A DNA stretch of 64,000 bases from positions 124,001 to 188,000 of the forward strand of contig JAQFVV010006222.1 of NCBI GenBank assembly GCA_028023455.1, read 5' to 3'. The stretch comes from Epiperipatus broadwayi. Taxonomy: Eukaryota > Onychophora > Udeonychophora > Euonychophora > Peripatidae. The translations under genes and the position numbers were made by a program. Shown one piece after another: positions 46,771 to 58,790 of the stretch. The notes below the pieces were generated by a model. That model did no database searches. It saw only the letters and a program-made list of their open reading frames with translations, and was not told the origin of the DNA. The first letter of the stretch is position 1. The number at the start of each line of letters is the position of its first letter.

Positions 46771-47968
46771 TCATTTTCTGAATTTGATTTTCATTGTCCA
46801 GTAGATTTCCTTTTTTTTGTTAAATGAAGAGATGAAGCTCAAGTCCATGACAAACTCATTGGCAGAATAGTGTGGTTTATTTGCATATTTCCACTCTGGG
46901 CTTTGTTTGACTTGAAAATTGAAATTGGAGAGTGTTTTATGTTTCTTTGAAAAATTATGCTGGCTGATTGATTCTTCTGATTGATCTTTCTGTGTTACTG
47001 TTTTGGGAAATAGGTGGTTCTGGGGTTGAAGTTCAAGTTGGTTTAGATTTAATTTAGGGGTTTTCCTTTTGGACTTGTTTGGAGTGGATACTGTACTTGT
47101 TTTAACTTGTATTTCATTGTCATTTATTGTTTGAGGATGGATTTGATATGTGATGTTTGGGCTTACTATTGAGTTAACATTCATTAGTTGATTTGTTTTG
47201 TTTATTTGAGCCTTAGGTTTGATGAATGGGTTTGAAATTGCTTTAGTGGGATTTTCTTTGCTGGTTTCTAATAATTTTGAATTGGATTTTATCTTTATTC
47301 TCTTGTTGCATTGAGAAGGTGAATGTGGGTGTTTGGTTGTTTTGGCTGGTGGGATCTAAATTTTGATAGTTATGTTCTTCACTGCATTTGTGGAACTGGT
47401 TTTTTTCCACAGAGAATGCATATTATTGCAATGCAGTCTCAAATCAGGTGAGATCTTTGGCCACAGTAGAAGCACTGAGGTCTGACTCCAAAAAAAGACA
47501 AGATCACAGATGAGCCCTTATATTTAATTATAGTGGAAATGGTACTATGGTTGATCCCTTATTTTAGATGAGATTTCAAAGGTTGCTGAGACTCTTCAAA
47601 ATCCATGATACAATTTTTAATTTTACCAGAGAGGAAGGTTGTCCTATTCAGGTCTATATAGCAGATAAAATTGTTGTCTAAAGTCTGTAAGTGCTTTTAA
47701 AATTATTTCTATTGGCCCAATTTGTAAACTCAATCGCAATATATCTGTCATTAGGATGAGGTAGAATTCTATGAATGCCTTCCCCTATGTTTACTTGTTT
47801 AATCATGGCACAGTATGCATCTATGGGGAATTTTATGAGTGAGCAGTAAGCATCTATCACTGTTCTGATTAAACTCTTGTTCATTATTATGAAATCCTTT
47901 TTTTTTTCAAAATAACAATTATGATAACTAAATTTTAATATGATGACCATAATTTTTGCCACAAACAA
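46771..47968 (-). pseudogene. LINE A ORF1 (gag-like, CCHC)
   Basis: Three pieces. The N-terminal frame (47,968-47,678) includes SLIRTVIDAYCSLIKFPIDA and a GEGIHRILP stretch. A middle piece holds a zinc knuckle, CFYCGQRSHLI-stop-DC (C-x2-C-x4-H-x4-C, with an internal stop) at about 47,475-47,430, and a second partial one, CILCGKK. The C-terminal frame (47,184-46,771) is Pro/Gln/Lys-rich. ORF1 proteins of this kind bind LINE RNA. The arrangement gag-like then EEP-RT is typical of several LINE clades. Confidence 0.7.
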
Positions 47969-48889
47969 ACTATTGTTAATAAAAAATTTAATCCATAAAG
48001 GTGGGTGAATATAGTGTACAGTTTTTTAAACGAATGAATACATTTTAAAATTTAGTATTGTATTTATATATTTAGTTGTTTTATGCCATTAAAATATAAT
48101 TTTGATTATTATACTGAAAAAAAAACAAACAATTTTTTTCCCCATTTTGTAATCATTACTAATGAAAATCTTTACTTTGAATGGCATTAATAAAGTACTG
48201 ATTGCCTTGCAAGGAAGCTGGATGAAAATTAAATAAAAATACTGTATTGTATATTCATTAACATATTTTAAGTTTATAATCAAAATATTCAGCACTAATA
48301 TGGTGGTGCACTGAATTGTGTATTATGAATAAACTCTATACTGTACAATTTCAGCATGAAAGTCACTATTTTATTTTCAGAAGACATACCATAAGCACTA
48401 TCCTATTATTTACTTCATCAGTCATACAAAAGGTCCACCAAAGCGTTCTGATTTTTTTTAAGATCATTATTTTAATAACTGATTAAAATCAAATTAGCGT
48501 GTGTTAATTGATGATTATTGCTATTGTGAATCCTCACACAAAAGACTAGCGCTAAGTGGGATGTAGGTGTATATGGTCATACAGTGTTTTGTTTTTTAGT
48601 TATTTTCTTCCTCTCTTCTTCTATTTTGTAAGGTGGAATCCATTATTATATATTTTGCAAACTTGAATTATTTTTTCAAATAAACCCAGGCTAATTATTC
48701 AATATTAACTATTAAATACTAAGGAATAAAAGACTGATGAAATATCAGTCAAATCTTCAACATGCAGCAATTAAGCATACTAGCCTTGAATAAAAAATTA
48801 AACATATATATACAATATAAATATTTGAAAAGCAGGCACTCTTCACAAACCTGGAGCTTAACTGCAAATATAGGGAATATTTATATATA
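47969..48889. other. AT-rich non-coding DNA
   Basis: No gene. A stretch at 48,300-48,460 is less AT-rich and, on the minus strand, contains gactgatgaag and later cttctgaaaat; it could be another element tail, but a hammerhead fold does not close. Confidence 0.35.
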
Positions 48890-49082
48890 CAATATATATA
48901 TAAGACATATTTTGTGGGTTCATCCATGTTAAAATATTTTAAATATTGATATACCTGACATTTCCACTTGATCACACAAGTCATCTACTGGGTGATAAAA
49001 GGTAGAAAAATGGTTGTAGAGGCGCTACAATCACTGATTTCAAAACAAATGTTAAAGTTCCACCAATAGCAAAAATGTTAAA

Positions 49083-49337
49083 TTAAAAATGTTTTTTTTT
49101 TTTAAAAAAAAATTTCCAAATAGGAGGAAGTATGCATGTATCATCTTGCTTATTGATACAATCTGGCCTTTCAAGTATCTCAATGGCTTCTCTAATTTTG
49201 CACTGGTAGAGATTATCACATCTGGATATGATCCTGGTACTAGAAAAATGAATTTTATGACCTGAATCTATAGTATGGAGTGAGTGCTGATGATGATGAG
49301 GGTTATTTATTAAAATGCTGTAATATAAATACAGCAT
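49083..49337 (-). pseudogene. PLE GIY-YIG C-terminal fragment (minus arm)
   Basis: From HTIDSGHKIHFSSTRI to the end: SRCDNLYQCKIREAIEILER, then a DDTC and PPIWK finish. It lacks the GIY and YIG motifs. Same family as the domain at 15,482-15,931 (HTMDSGH, IREAIEIL, DTCKHPSIWK). The first ~17 codons lie outside the homology. Confidence 0.8.
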
Positions 49338-49344
49338 TTTTTAC

Positions 49345-49692
49345 TCATCAAAAAATCAGCAATACAATAACCAAGCCTAAGGATTCAATCCCTCTTAAAT
49401 CTCATGGTGTTTATCAAATCTCATGTGAAATTTGTAAATAGGTATGAGTAATCGTCGCATCAGTGTTAGGAAAGATGAGCATGCTAATGAAGTTAAACAA
49501 CACTCATCATCATCAGCACTCTCATTCCATACTATAGATTCAGGTCATAAAATTCATTTTTCTAGTACCAGGATCGATAATCTCTACCAGTGCAAAATTA
49601 GAGAAGCCATTGAGATAATTAAAAGGCCAGATTGTATCAATAAGCAAGATGATACATGCCAACTTCCTCCTATTTGGAAAGATTTTTTTTAA
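49345..49692 (+). pseudogene. PLE GIY-YIG fragment (plus arm)
   Basis: Begins with KPKDSIPLKSHGVYQISCEI (GVY for GIY, then Cys-x2-Cys), interrupted by a stop just before the YIG-equivalent (IGMSNRRISVRKDEH), and continues openly from 49,444 to PPIWKDFF at 49,692. A four-residue deletion after SSTRI removes the ISRC segment kept in the minus arm. More complete at its 5' side than the minus arm. Confidence 0.82.
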
Positions 49693-49890
49693 AAAAAATT
49701 CTTTAACATTTTTGCTATTGGTGGAACTTTAACATTTTTTTTTTCAAATCAGTGATTGTGGCGCCTCTACAACCGTCTTTCTACCTTTTATCACCAAGTA
49801 GATGACTTGTGTGTTCAAGTCGAAAAGTCGGTATATCAATATTTAAAATATTTAACACTGATGAATCCGCAAAATATGTCTTTTATATAT

Positions 49891-51129
49891 GCAACCCGTG
49901 AAAATCTTCGTACCAACATATATATATTGATACATTTTATAAACACTTTGCTTATATAAAAAAGAAATTGAGAAAAAAATATCTAATGTTATATACTAAA
50001 ATAGAATTGCTTAAAAGAATAAACCCAACAATAATAGTTTAGTATCATTCAAAATTTCACTTATTACTAATGACTTTTAATAAACAAAATAAAAAAGATG
50101 GATTACTATTTACTACAACTAGTTTAAAAGATGGTTTAAAATTTTGTAACATAATTGTCTGAATAGAAATATTATTATTCTAAGAGTAGTCCTTATCATT
50201 AAAAATTTGTCAGTGTTTAAAAAAAAAATTATAATAATAATATTACAAATTTGTCAGTGATTTAAAAAAAAAACAATTATCATAATAAATACATATACCG
50301 GCATAATAACACATAGTTATAATGTATATAAACTAAACTCTTTTTAAATAATCTCTGAAAAATTCGAACACAAACATACGAAATATAAAAAAAAAAAACG
50401 CATACGAAATAACAAAAAAAAGAAAAGAAAGATTTTACTTTAAAAGATGTTAATTTATTTTTTATATTAAAACTTTCAGTTTTAATAGTTTTGTAAACTC
50501 TTAATAAAACCCTTGCAGTTTGATATTAAAGATTGCCGTTGGGTTTCTACTCTTTTCTGTAACCTATTACAATGAATAACATTTTATTTTTATATAAAAA
50601 AATCTTTAACATTAGGAAAGGATTTGAAATATATATATACATATGAGACACATATAAATTTCACTGCTCAAAGCTTGATTACGCTGTAGATAACTTACTA
50701 TTTACAACTATCTTCTTAACACAATAATTCTAGCTTCTTATATTTAGAAGTAAATCATAAACATTAATAAATGGTTGTATAGTCCAATGGTAGCACATTC
50801 TATTGCCATTCCCCATTATCTCGGTTCGAATCAATATCAGTTAATCTTCAAAAAAGCGTTCATTTTTTGAGATAGATAGTGATAATTAAGCCAATTAATC
50901 ATCCAGTATTTGTCATGTAATACTGCAAAATAAGAGAATGATAGTGAACATTTAAGCCTTGACTCTACAACAGCTAGAATAGTTAGCAATGACTTCTGTT
51001 ATTTTATGATGGGTAGGGGAGACAATCCTAAAAAAATTCTTTGTTCCACAGTGGCCTACTATATTTTTTTACCAACAAATATTTTAATAAGCTTTTACAT
51101 TAATGTATATATATCACTTACCACATAAT
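49891..51129. other. AT-rich non-coding DNA
   Basis: No gene except the tRNA-like piece near 50.8 kb. The string aatttgtcagtg followed by poly-A recurs at 50,205 and 50,252. Confidence 0.35.
50773..50840 (+). mobile_element. tRNA-like sequence (pseudo-tRNA or SINE head)
   Basis: tagtccaatggtagcacatt is a good A box/D arm and ctcggttcgaatcaat a good B box, at normal tRNA spacing. The acceptor and T stems do not close (ggttgta has no partner, ctcgg faces caata), so it is not a working tRNA gene. Confidence 0.45.
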
Positions 51130-51239
51130 TACTTTCAAATGCTATCTAGTCAATACAGGATGAATGTCTTTCCAAGTTTAATTCAGCTTTTTTGATCTTT
51201 AGCCTATCTTCCCCATAACATCCAATAAACTAACTTATT

Positions 51240-51520
51240 TAATCCAACCTTTTCGCATATAGTCACTTTCTAGATCTTTTAAATTTCTTGGGAACCATCT
51301 AGCAAAGACTTCAATTGTTCATCTATTATCATTATCTCTTCTAGCAATATATCCAGCCCAGCTCCATTTAGATCCCTTAATTTAATTTTTATAATATTTG
51401 TGATACCTATTTTCATCTACTATTCATCTATGTATTTTTTAAATCACTTTTTGTTTCTCCAACACGCATTCCTTTATACCTTCTTGAGTGGTCTAAAGCC
51501 TATAAGTTGTCCTTTTGTTA
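51240..51520 (-). pseudogene. RTE-like LINE, RT C-terminal region
   Basis: Pieces such as VQRNACWRN (family: Q-R-x-M-x-R-x-M-L-G), then WSWAGYIARRDND and IEVFARWFPRN, which match the W-x-W-A-G-H-V-A-R-R-x-D-x-R-W and W-x-P-R blocks ending RTE-type proteins. Stops interrupt it. Confidence 0.75.
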
Positions 51521-51859
51521 TGTGCCCAAATTTCATATACATAAGTAACAACTGATTAAAAACATCTAATAAAAATCTTCCTTTTGAAACACATAAGCCA
51601 TATTCCTTTTAATATTAAGTTCTTTTTACCAACGTACTTAATCCATGTTTAATTCTGTGATAAATTTTATGCATTATGCTTCCATCTGCATTAATAGTCT
51701 GACCAAAGTATTTATAGTTGTTAACTTCTCCAAATTTCATGATTATCAATTTAAATTTTCTTTTGAAAAAAGACCAACATACATTAGTTTAGTTTTTTTC
51801 TTTAACAGCAGTCCTATTTTTTTTATTTTCATCTGATCACTTTTGCAACATTTTCTTAA

Positions 51860-52690
51860 GCTTTATAAATTTGAAAAAACAACCACATCATCTGTAAAAT
51901 CTAAATAACATAAATAATTTCCATTTACTTTTACTCTCTAAGATTCCTATTTTAATTCACAAAATACTTCTTACAATATTGCTGTAAATAGTTTTGAATA
52001 TACAGAATCACCCTGATAAACTGATTTCTCATTGTTAATATTCTTAGCATCAAAATGTAAACTAATCAATGTTATTGCATTTTGTAACTATTATTCAGAA
52101 TGTGACAATATTTTGAGTCATATTTTAATGACCCAATTCTTAAATTATCATATAAATGCTTAGAAAATAAAACACCTTTTCATAATGTATAAACCCAAAG
52201 AATAATGGCAACTCACATGTATTAGTTCTTTCTGAAACTTTTCTCAATATTTGAATGTGATTCACTGGATGAAAGTATTTGTAAATCAGGATTATTCATT
52301 TGGACCAAAGTTTACTGACAAAAATTGTAATTATCTTGATAAAAATATTTTGTAGAATTAATGTCAGTATTTTGTAATATGTTGTTTATCACACTTTCTT
52401 AAATATGAATCTTACTACTGTATTTTTCTAATCAACTATTAAACAGTTATCATTTAGACATTTAGTATATAATTTTGTCTACAATTTGTCTATTTTTTCA
52501 TTTGTTTCTTATCAAAAATATTGATTACAAATCCATCATTTCCTGGAGCTTTTATATTTCTTATAGATCTAATCACATGTAACACTTCACTTAAAATACT
52601 GAGTGATTCAGAAAAAAAAAATAATTGTAAAAAATAATTTGCTCTCTTGCTCTCCATTACTGTATAATTCTTTACAGAACACCCACACAT
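51860..52690 (-). pseudogene. RTE-like LINE, RT core
   Basis: EVLHVIRSIRNIKAPGNDGF matches the start of LINE RT domains (K-x-x-K-A-P-G-x-D-G-I) in a 66-codon frame (52,690-52,490). Near 51,890 the catalytic motif reads FTDDVVVFS, with Phe-Thr in place of the usual Tyr-Ala. The part between is broken by stops. Confidence 0.82.
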
Positions 52691-53129
52691 TTCATGATGT
52701 CAATTCTAACTTTAGTAATAGTTCCATTTTTTTGTTGCTATTGCAAAATAACTTTCCTATAGGAAGACATATTTTTACACTTTTGAGACCTTTATTTTAT
52801 TCCATAGTTTTCATTCATAACTAAATTTCTTTTATCATTATTAACTCTTTCTTATACTATTTTGCAAAACTTAGATATCCAATTCTTCTTAATGGATCAT
52901 TTTTATATATTTTATATTCTTTTTCTTCATACATTGCCTTGTCTCAGTAAAAAGTTTACTAGTAAATTACTGCTTCTGTTCCTGCAGTATATTAGTTATC
53001 TCATTAATGATTTCATTAAAATCAAACTATCTTGAAAATATGATACTGTTTTAAAGTTCTAAAAGTCATTGGAACATTTCTGAAGATAAGGAATATCATT
53101 GTTAATATTGTTTTTCTTAATATGTTTTA

Positions 53130-53770
53130 TCTATCCATAATGTTGTATTCCACATATCTTATATCTCACTAATAAATTGATGATCATTGTCTGGATTGAA
53201 TCTATTAAAAATATTACAATCTTGGAGATACATATTTTGTTAAGTACAATATAATTCAATTTTTCTGAATCCTCATTTGGATGCTTCCATGACCATTTCC
53301 AGTTATCATTTTTCTCAAAAAAAAAATCATAATACATAGTTTTTCTGTGAATTCCATGGGTTCATGTCCCTCTTATTTCAATCATCATCCCAACAACATT
53401 TTCATCTTTTAATTGTTCACCAATTTTGCCATAAAACTTTCCCGTGACAATTTTAAAATCAAAAGCTTTTTGTCCATCAATATAAAGACACTATTTCTTC
53501 ATCATAATGCAAAGTTATCAGGGCATAATTCTGAATCATTTGCATTTTGTTATCTTTCATTAAAATTAATAATTAATCTTGTTTCTCTGACTGATATACT
53601 ATTAATTTCTGCACCATTGTTCTACTTTTTATTTATAAGAATCCCACTCCAGTTGTGTTTCCAATATTTGTGCCTTTTTAACAATTTCATTGCCATTCCT
53701 TTCAACTTCACAAAGTCCAACACTTTCCCACTTAATAATAGTCCATTCTTTTTCCAATTTCTGCTATGAT
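53130..53770 (-). pseudogene. RTE-like LINE, EEP endonuclease
   Basis: WSGILINKK near 53,650 fits the G-V-x-x-x-x-N-K strand. The 68-codon frame (53,337-53,131) has NWKWSWKHPNEDSEKLNYIV, the Y-T-W-x-x-P-x-x-x-x-x-x-Q-I-D-Y-I region with the catalytic Asp replaced by Asn. Plus-strand frames over this block are shadows. Confidence 0.72.
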
Positions 53771-55480
53771 TTGCAATTGTAAGTACTTAAATAAAATATC
53801 AATTTGAGTTTACAATTGGAGAATTTTTAACTCCCTTCACTTTCAGCCACCAACTATTTCAGCTATTGATGTTATAGTCTTCTAAAAATAAGACATAATT
53901 TATATGATTGCAAATATCTAATTTAAAAAAGTTCATCCACACACACATTTATCCTCTGCCTTCATGAAGATTCAACATTTCAATTATAAGGCAACTGAGA
54001 AATTGGTCTCAACTCAAGAAGTAAAAAGTTAATGAAATGGCCACGGTGACTGTGTTCATTTAGTATAAGAATAATCATACAGTGATAACAATTTTTCTAC
54101 CACAAGAGCATATGGAGTGGATATTAGGAATCTGCACTGGTTACTTTCGTTAAGATATCAAAGAATAATTGAAGTGTCTCATTTCAGTTAATAGCAAACT
54201 CCTTTCTGTAGTAATATAAATGCAAAGAAATTATACATGTCCAAATGCAATTTACATGTTATCAGCCAAAACTTCTTAAATCAAATAGAATCTACAATGT
54301 TAATTAGATAACTTAAATAGATAAAAATGGATTACAGCTTTTGATCTGTTATAGTCATGTATTAGTACTCTTTATCTATTTGAAGATATCAGATCACATT
54401 ACATATTTTATTACATAAATTCTTCAAAGAATCTGAAGCTTTACATTAGAAACCCACAAAATATAAGAAGAGAAAATGACATACATATAACATAAACTAA
54501 TTTAACATTCAAACTATCATTATTTATCAGATAATATAAACAATTATTTAGAGTGGAGCGACTTCTAAATTATCTAATACTGTAATTGATTGATATTCTA
54601 AGAAGAATATCACATAAAAAAGATAATGTAATTTAAAACTCAATTGACATTTTCTTTTAAATGCACTACAGTGCACTCCTATTTCATTATATAACAATGA
54701 AGTATGATATATTACACGTATCCAACCATTCAGATACACTAATTAAATAGAACTGAATATTTAAATATATTATTTTTTGTAAAGATATATTTGTAATTTG
54801 AACTTTTCCTTAATCACTTAATGTGATCAAAAAAATCTTGGAATTATTTAGATATTATAAATCAGTCTATCAGCAATAAATTCAAATCATATTTTTCAGA
54901 TCAAATACAGAGGCACAATTGGGAAACAAGTTTTTTAAAAAATGTTAAGAACTGCTATTTTTATTTCTTTTATAGTAATAGTAAAAAAAATAACACAAAA
55001 CGTAATCTCAATCTTTAAGCAAAAAATTTATTATTAGTCAATAGTTTATATTATTACTTTTTTTTTTTAATTTTATTTTTGTTCGTGCATCATTATATTA
55101 TCTTTAGAGAATTTATTTCTTTTATCCTTATCAATTTTAAGCTTCTTATATAAAGAGATAAAGATTTTTAATAAAGTGTGAAAAAAGAAAGGTTAATCAA
55201 AAAATTCAATCTGAATTTACCTAAATCAATTTTAACTTTTTTCTTGATATTATAACTTCTAATATATACATATAAAAGAATACGAACTACTTATTCCAAA
55301 CCATCTTCTTCAAGCCCTTCTAATTTTGTTCTGTATTTCAAAACTCATAAATATTTTCGTTCTTAAAACTCATATATCAACTTATTTATTTTCTCATATC
55401 TAAAATTCTCTTTCATCTTCCTAACATATCATTAAATATTTTTAAAATATTTTTATATAAATAATTATGCACATTCACTA
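53771..55480. other. AT-rich non-coding DNA
   Basis: No gene or repeat family recognised. Confidence 0.4.
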
Positions 55481-55559
55481 ACCATAATGACGAAGAAATA
55501 TGCTTCCAATTGCAATTTTATATTTTCGGTTGTTTTAAGTAGTAGTAGTAGTTGCATTG

Positions 55560-56047
55560 GTAGCAGTAGATCAAAATATGTGCAATGTTACCTTCCACCA
55601 TACTGCTTTCAATATTCATTATATTTATATCACAAAGCCTCATTAATATATAATATTATTAATCAACTTAATATTAAATATTACTACTTATTCAGTTATT
55701 CTCCTATAAGATTTTAATATTTCATATGCAGAATTTATCTGAAATATTTGCATCTGATCAATAGAAGACTCACAAGTACAGTGAGATTCTCAAATAACTC
55801 TGTATCTGTTTATATGAAAAAAAAACATTCAATACTTATTGATGTTATTTTACTCTCATATAAGGCCCTCTCTTCAACTGTAAGCTTCTTTGATCATGTT
55901 GCACTTAATGTGGAACTTTTAATTGACTTTCTTAATCAACCACTGCTCCTCAATAATATTGTACAACAGTTTCTTAAAACTTCTACTTCAGGTGCAGTAT
56001 TCTCAATAATCTATATTTATTTACTAAAAATAAATATTCTTTTCTAG
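55560..56047 (+). pseudogene. LINE C EEP endonuclease, C-terminal half
   Basis: YLPPYCFQYSLYLYHK (Y-x-P-P strand), RDFNISYAEFI (G-D-F-N with Gly to Arg) near 55,710, and an open 99-codon frame (55,748-56,047) with SILIDVILLS (S-x-I-D) and FFDHVALNVELL (S-D-H with Ser to Phe). Substituted motif residues show it is dead. Confidence 0.78.
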
Positions 56048-57139
56048 ATCCCAAGAAAAACTTGGTTCACATTTACTAATATAATTATATCAATAATTAA
56101 ATTTTACATTAAAAAAAATAAGATCCTCAGAACACTTGAGTTTTTTCATGGGAAGTTAAAAAATGACTCATGTGACTTTTCATTCATATCTTACATTATC
56201 TCTCTCAAACAAGGCTACAAAAATTCAACTTTTATTAGCAGATTATATGTCCACAAAACTGTCAAAATATTCTTAGCACAATTGATCTAGAATAGAGTAA
56301 AAAATATCTAGCCCTTGGGCCTTATATAGATTGATTGTTGATTAGGCAACTCCAGGCAGAAATTAAAATTCAATAAATCTATTACCTTTTGTGTGCACAA
56401 TAAAACCTTATATTATGTAATTCAGTACTCAAAAAAGACATTAAGTGTCAGTGATACAAAAATAAAATACACTGCAAATTCACAATGCAGTATTAGAACA
56501 GTGATCAAAATAAAACAGTCTTGTTGTTGGCTATATACACTGGCTAACTATTAAAACTTATGTAATATCCTACACAGCAAAATCTCATTTCTGGTGATAC
56601 CCACACACTGGATAGTTATTAAATCTGAAGTGGTGCAACTTCTACAAATGGTAACCACTAAAGCAAAGTAAACACTTCATTGATGACTACCAAGAAAAAA
56701 TAATTATCTCATCATTAGCTACAAACATTGGGTATTTATTAAAAGTTCAATTATCTAGCATCCTACAAAGACTGACTATAAAGCAAAATAACCTCATCTC
56801 TGGCAATAAACACTGGTATTTTTATTAAAACTTAGTAGTGCAACATACTATAAATAGCAACTATAAAAGAAAATAATCTCATCATTGACCAAAACAATGA
56901 TAAACAAAATAATCTCATCACTTATGACACTGTTTGAATACTGTATATGTTACATAAGCAATGATGAATTTTATACATTGACATAACATACACTGAAATA
57001 TGCATCTGTGTTTGAAAATTTTTTTTCAAAACTTAGCAATTTACAATTCCTATCATACTGAATGCTCTATCTCATCCTACAGTTCAAATTCAAAGAATGG
57101 ATTAATTATATCCAGTTTCTTTGGTATCTTTTCTTAAAA

Positions 57140-57650
57140 AAAATATCACACCTTCAACTTTAAAAAATTTAACAATCCCCATCTCAATGACTCCTATATT
57201 AATCAAGGCTATTGAATCCATTACAAAAGATAGGATTCAACATATCCTCCTATTAACCTCTTCTTTCCAATTTGCTAAAAAATGATCATTGATTTCTGAT
57301 GCAGTTACCATATTTAAAATTGATTATATAAGATAATTTCAAAAAGCAAGTCCTATAGCAGTGTAGTTGGCCACTGCTACTGCATTTGACTTTATTCCAA
57401 TAATTGGTCTATTACATATGCTGAAAAAAGTTTCTTTATCAAAAATTTATATATTAGCCAATTTACTGTTTATGGTAAAACATCACAAAGCTTTGATCTA
57501 CATTAATCTAAGCCTTCTCTTCCTAACTTATATAAATTCCATTATTAAAAAAAAAAGAAAGAAAGCTTACAGGAATATAATCAACTAATCTGGATGACTT
57601 TGCCATTATCCTATCACCCAAAAAAACATCTATTCAAGATTGTAAACATG
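57140..57650 (+). pseudogene. LINE C reverse transcriptase
   Basis: PISMTPILIKAIESITKDRI at 57,178 (RT fingers block) is followed by an LLTSSFQFAKK segment like FPSQYAKKG in copy A. The catalytic block NLDDFAIILSP lies at 57,587-57,619 (Asn for Tyr). A 73-codon frame between them (57,367-57,588) covers the motif A and B region in degraded form. Confidence 0.82.
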
Positions 57651-58439
57651 CTTAAACAATTACAAAAAAATATCATCTTAAATTTTAGACATATTTGAAC
57701 AATTTCAAAAAATAAATATTAAATTTAACAATAATAAGTCCTCTTCTTGGAATATACTCATTTGTAATACTATATACATGACATTTACTGTACTACAACA
57801 GAAATTTTTGGGTTAACTAATCTATCTCAATAAATGCTATCAGATTTGAAATTCAAAATACTATTGGAAATATTATCAAACCTTATCCAAAACACATCTA
57901 TCTATGCATACTAAGATTTTTCTCATTAATATGCTCATTTTTCTCAAGATTATGTATTACACATATCTTTTTAAATTTACTAATTCCTTCATTAAAAAGG
58001 TAAATTCCCTCTGTATTAAGTTCATCTGAGGCAAAAACAGTTGAAATTGGCATTAGAATCATGCAGACACATTCTGAATATAATTGTCTCTCACTACATT
58101 GCATATTAATTTTTTATCTACAAGGAACAGTAAATGAAGTCAATCATAGCAATGTATCCACATATAGAAAGTTATATTCAGGTAACATCAACAGACATGC
58201 AACAATATATCCACAACTCTTTCATATAGAAACTAATCCAAACCATATATGCATCATTCTATTTATCTGATAAAATTACATATTGGCAAGCATATATATT
58301 TATCAAATAAAACTGAACCTATTGACACTACTCTGTCATTATTTACTTTTTCTAATAGCTACATAATTAAAAAAAAATTTTTGGTATCTTGAGACAAAAT
58401 ATTTACACTAATCTGATTAAAAGCAATCTAGAGCACTTC

Positions 58440-58680
58440 CTACAAATAACCTTTTATCTGATAGAACAGTAAATGCTAACACAGATGGAATCTGTTTCTT
58501 ATGTCATAGAGAAAAAGAAGCTATAGATCATTTTTTAGCTATAAGCACGATCACCAAATCTCCAACCCATTCACTTTCTGTATTAATAAATAGCATAGTC
58601 TATTTCCAAAAATTAGAATTATTACTTTTTTTACTTTTCACTTTATAGTTTCTGAGATGGCATTTCTGTTTCAATCAGAT
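58440..58680 (+). pseudogene. LINE C C-terminal Cys/His motif
   Basis: NLLSDRTVNANTDGICFLCH then REKEAIDHFLAI: Cys-x2-Cys with a downstream Asp-His, the equivalent of the C-terminal zinc motif in copy A. The frame stays open from about 58,447 to 58,646. Confidence 0.75.
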
Positions 58681-58790
58681 ATTTCAAAAGTTATCATCTC
58701 TCTTTTACAATAAATTAGAGAAAATTAAAATCAGGTATCAAAATCTTGCACCCATTGATATTTTTACAGACACCTAACAATTTAAAATAT

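Larger units (their letters stand above)
43388..47968 (-). mobile_element. LINE copy A, near full length, inactive
   Basis: Minus-strand order: ORF1 N-terminal part (47,968), CCHC zinc knuckle (about 47,470), ORF1 C-terminal part (47,184-46,771), EEP endonuclease (46,475-45,850), a Ser/Gln-rich linker (45,666-45,448), RT (about 45,240-44,350) and a C-terminal Cys/His motif (about 43,580). Many frameshifts and stops. An internal tandem duplication of ~87 bp lies at 44,716-44,880. Poly-A tail and target duplications were not identified. Confidence 0.88.
48890..49890. mobile_element. Penelope-like element, head-to-head inverted pair
   Basis: The left arm (48,890-49,315, minus) and right arm (49,440-49,890, plus) are inverse copies of the GIY-YIG end and 3' tail of one PLE family. 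Tail landmarks (gttaaagttccaccaatagc; gattgtagcgcctctacaac; agatgacttgtgtg) are shared and also match the tails at 15.4 and 17.3 kb. The plus copy extends further 5' (to about 49,345). Confidence 0.85.
51130..53770 (-). mobile_element. RTE-like LINE relic
   Basis: Minus-strand order, in many frames: an EEP endonuclease (53,770-53,130), RT start with KAPGNDGF (52,554-52,527), catalytic FTDDVVVFS (51,900-51,874), and the C-terminal region with SWAGYIARRDND (about 51,370-51,330). The last block and the W-x-W-x-x-P-x-x-x-x-x-x-L-x-Y end of the endonuclease are typical of RTE-type elements often annotated as craniofacial development protein 2-like. Decayed more than the other LINEs. Confidence 0.82.
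55481..58790 (+). mobile_element. LINE copy C, inactive
   Basis: Plus strand: EEP endonuclease end (about 55,560-55,930), RT (57,140-57,640) and C-terminal Cys/His motif (58,487-58,540), in the order and spacing of LINE A. The DFNISYAEFI motif near 55,710 parallels DFNMSYEKFI in copy B, and the RT block ISMTPILIKAIESI parallels ISMSSLLIKILEGV in copy A, so the three belong to one family. Many stops; ORF1 was not found. Confidence 0.82.

Noticed and set aside
48731-48749. CUGAUGA-containing hairpin as a ribozyme
   Set aside because: The sequence is a simple perfect 7 bp hairpin; no GAAA box or closing helices follow.
49857-49880. CUGAUGA in the tail of the plus PLE arm
   Set aside because: No GAAA follows, and the other tail copies read tggatgaa here, so the match is accidental.
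50773-50840. Functional tRNA gene
   Set aside because: A and B boxes are present but the acceptor and T stems do not pair.
53413-53769. 118-codon plus frame
   Set aside because: It is the antisense shadow of the RTE-like endonuclease on the minus strand.
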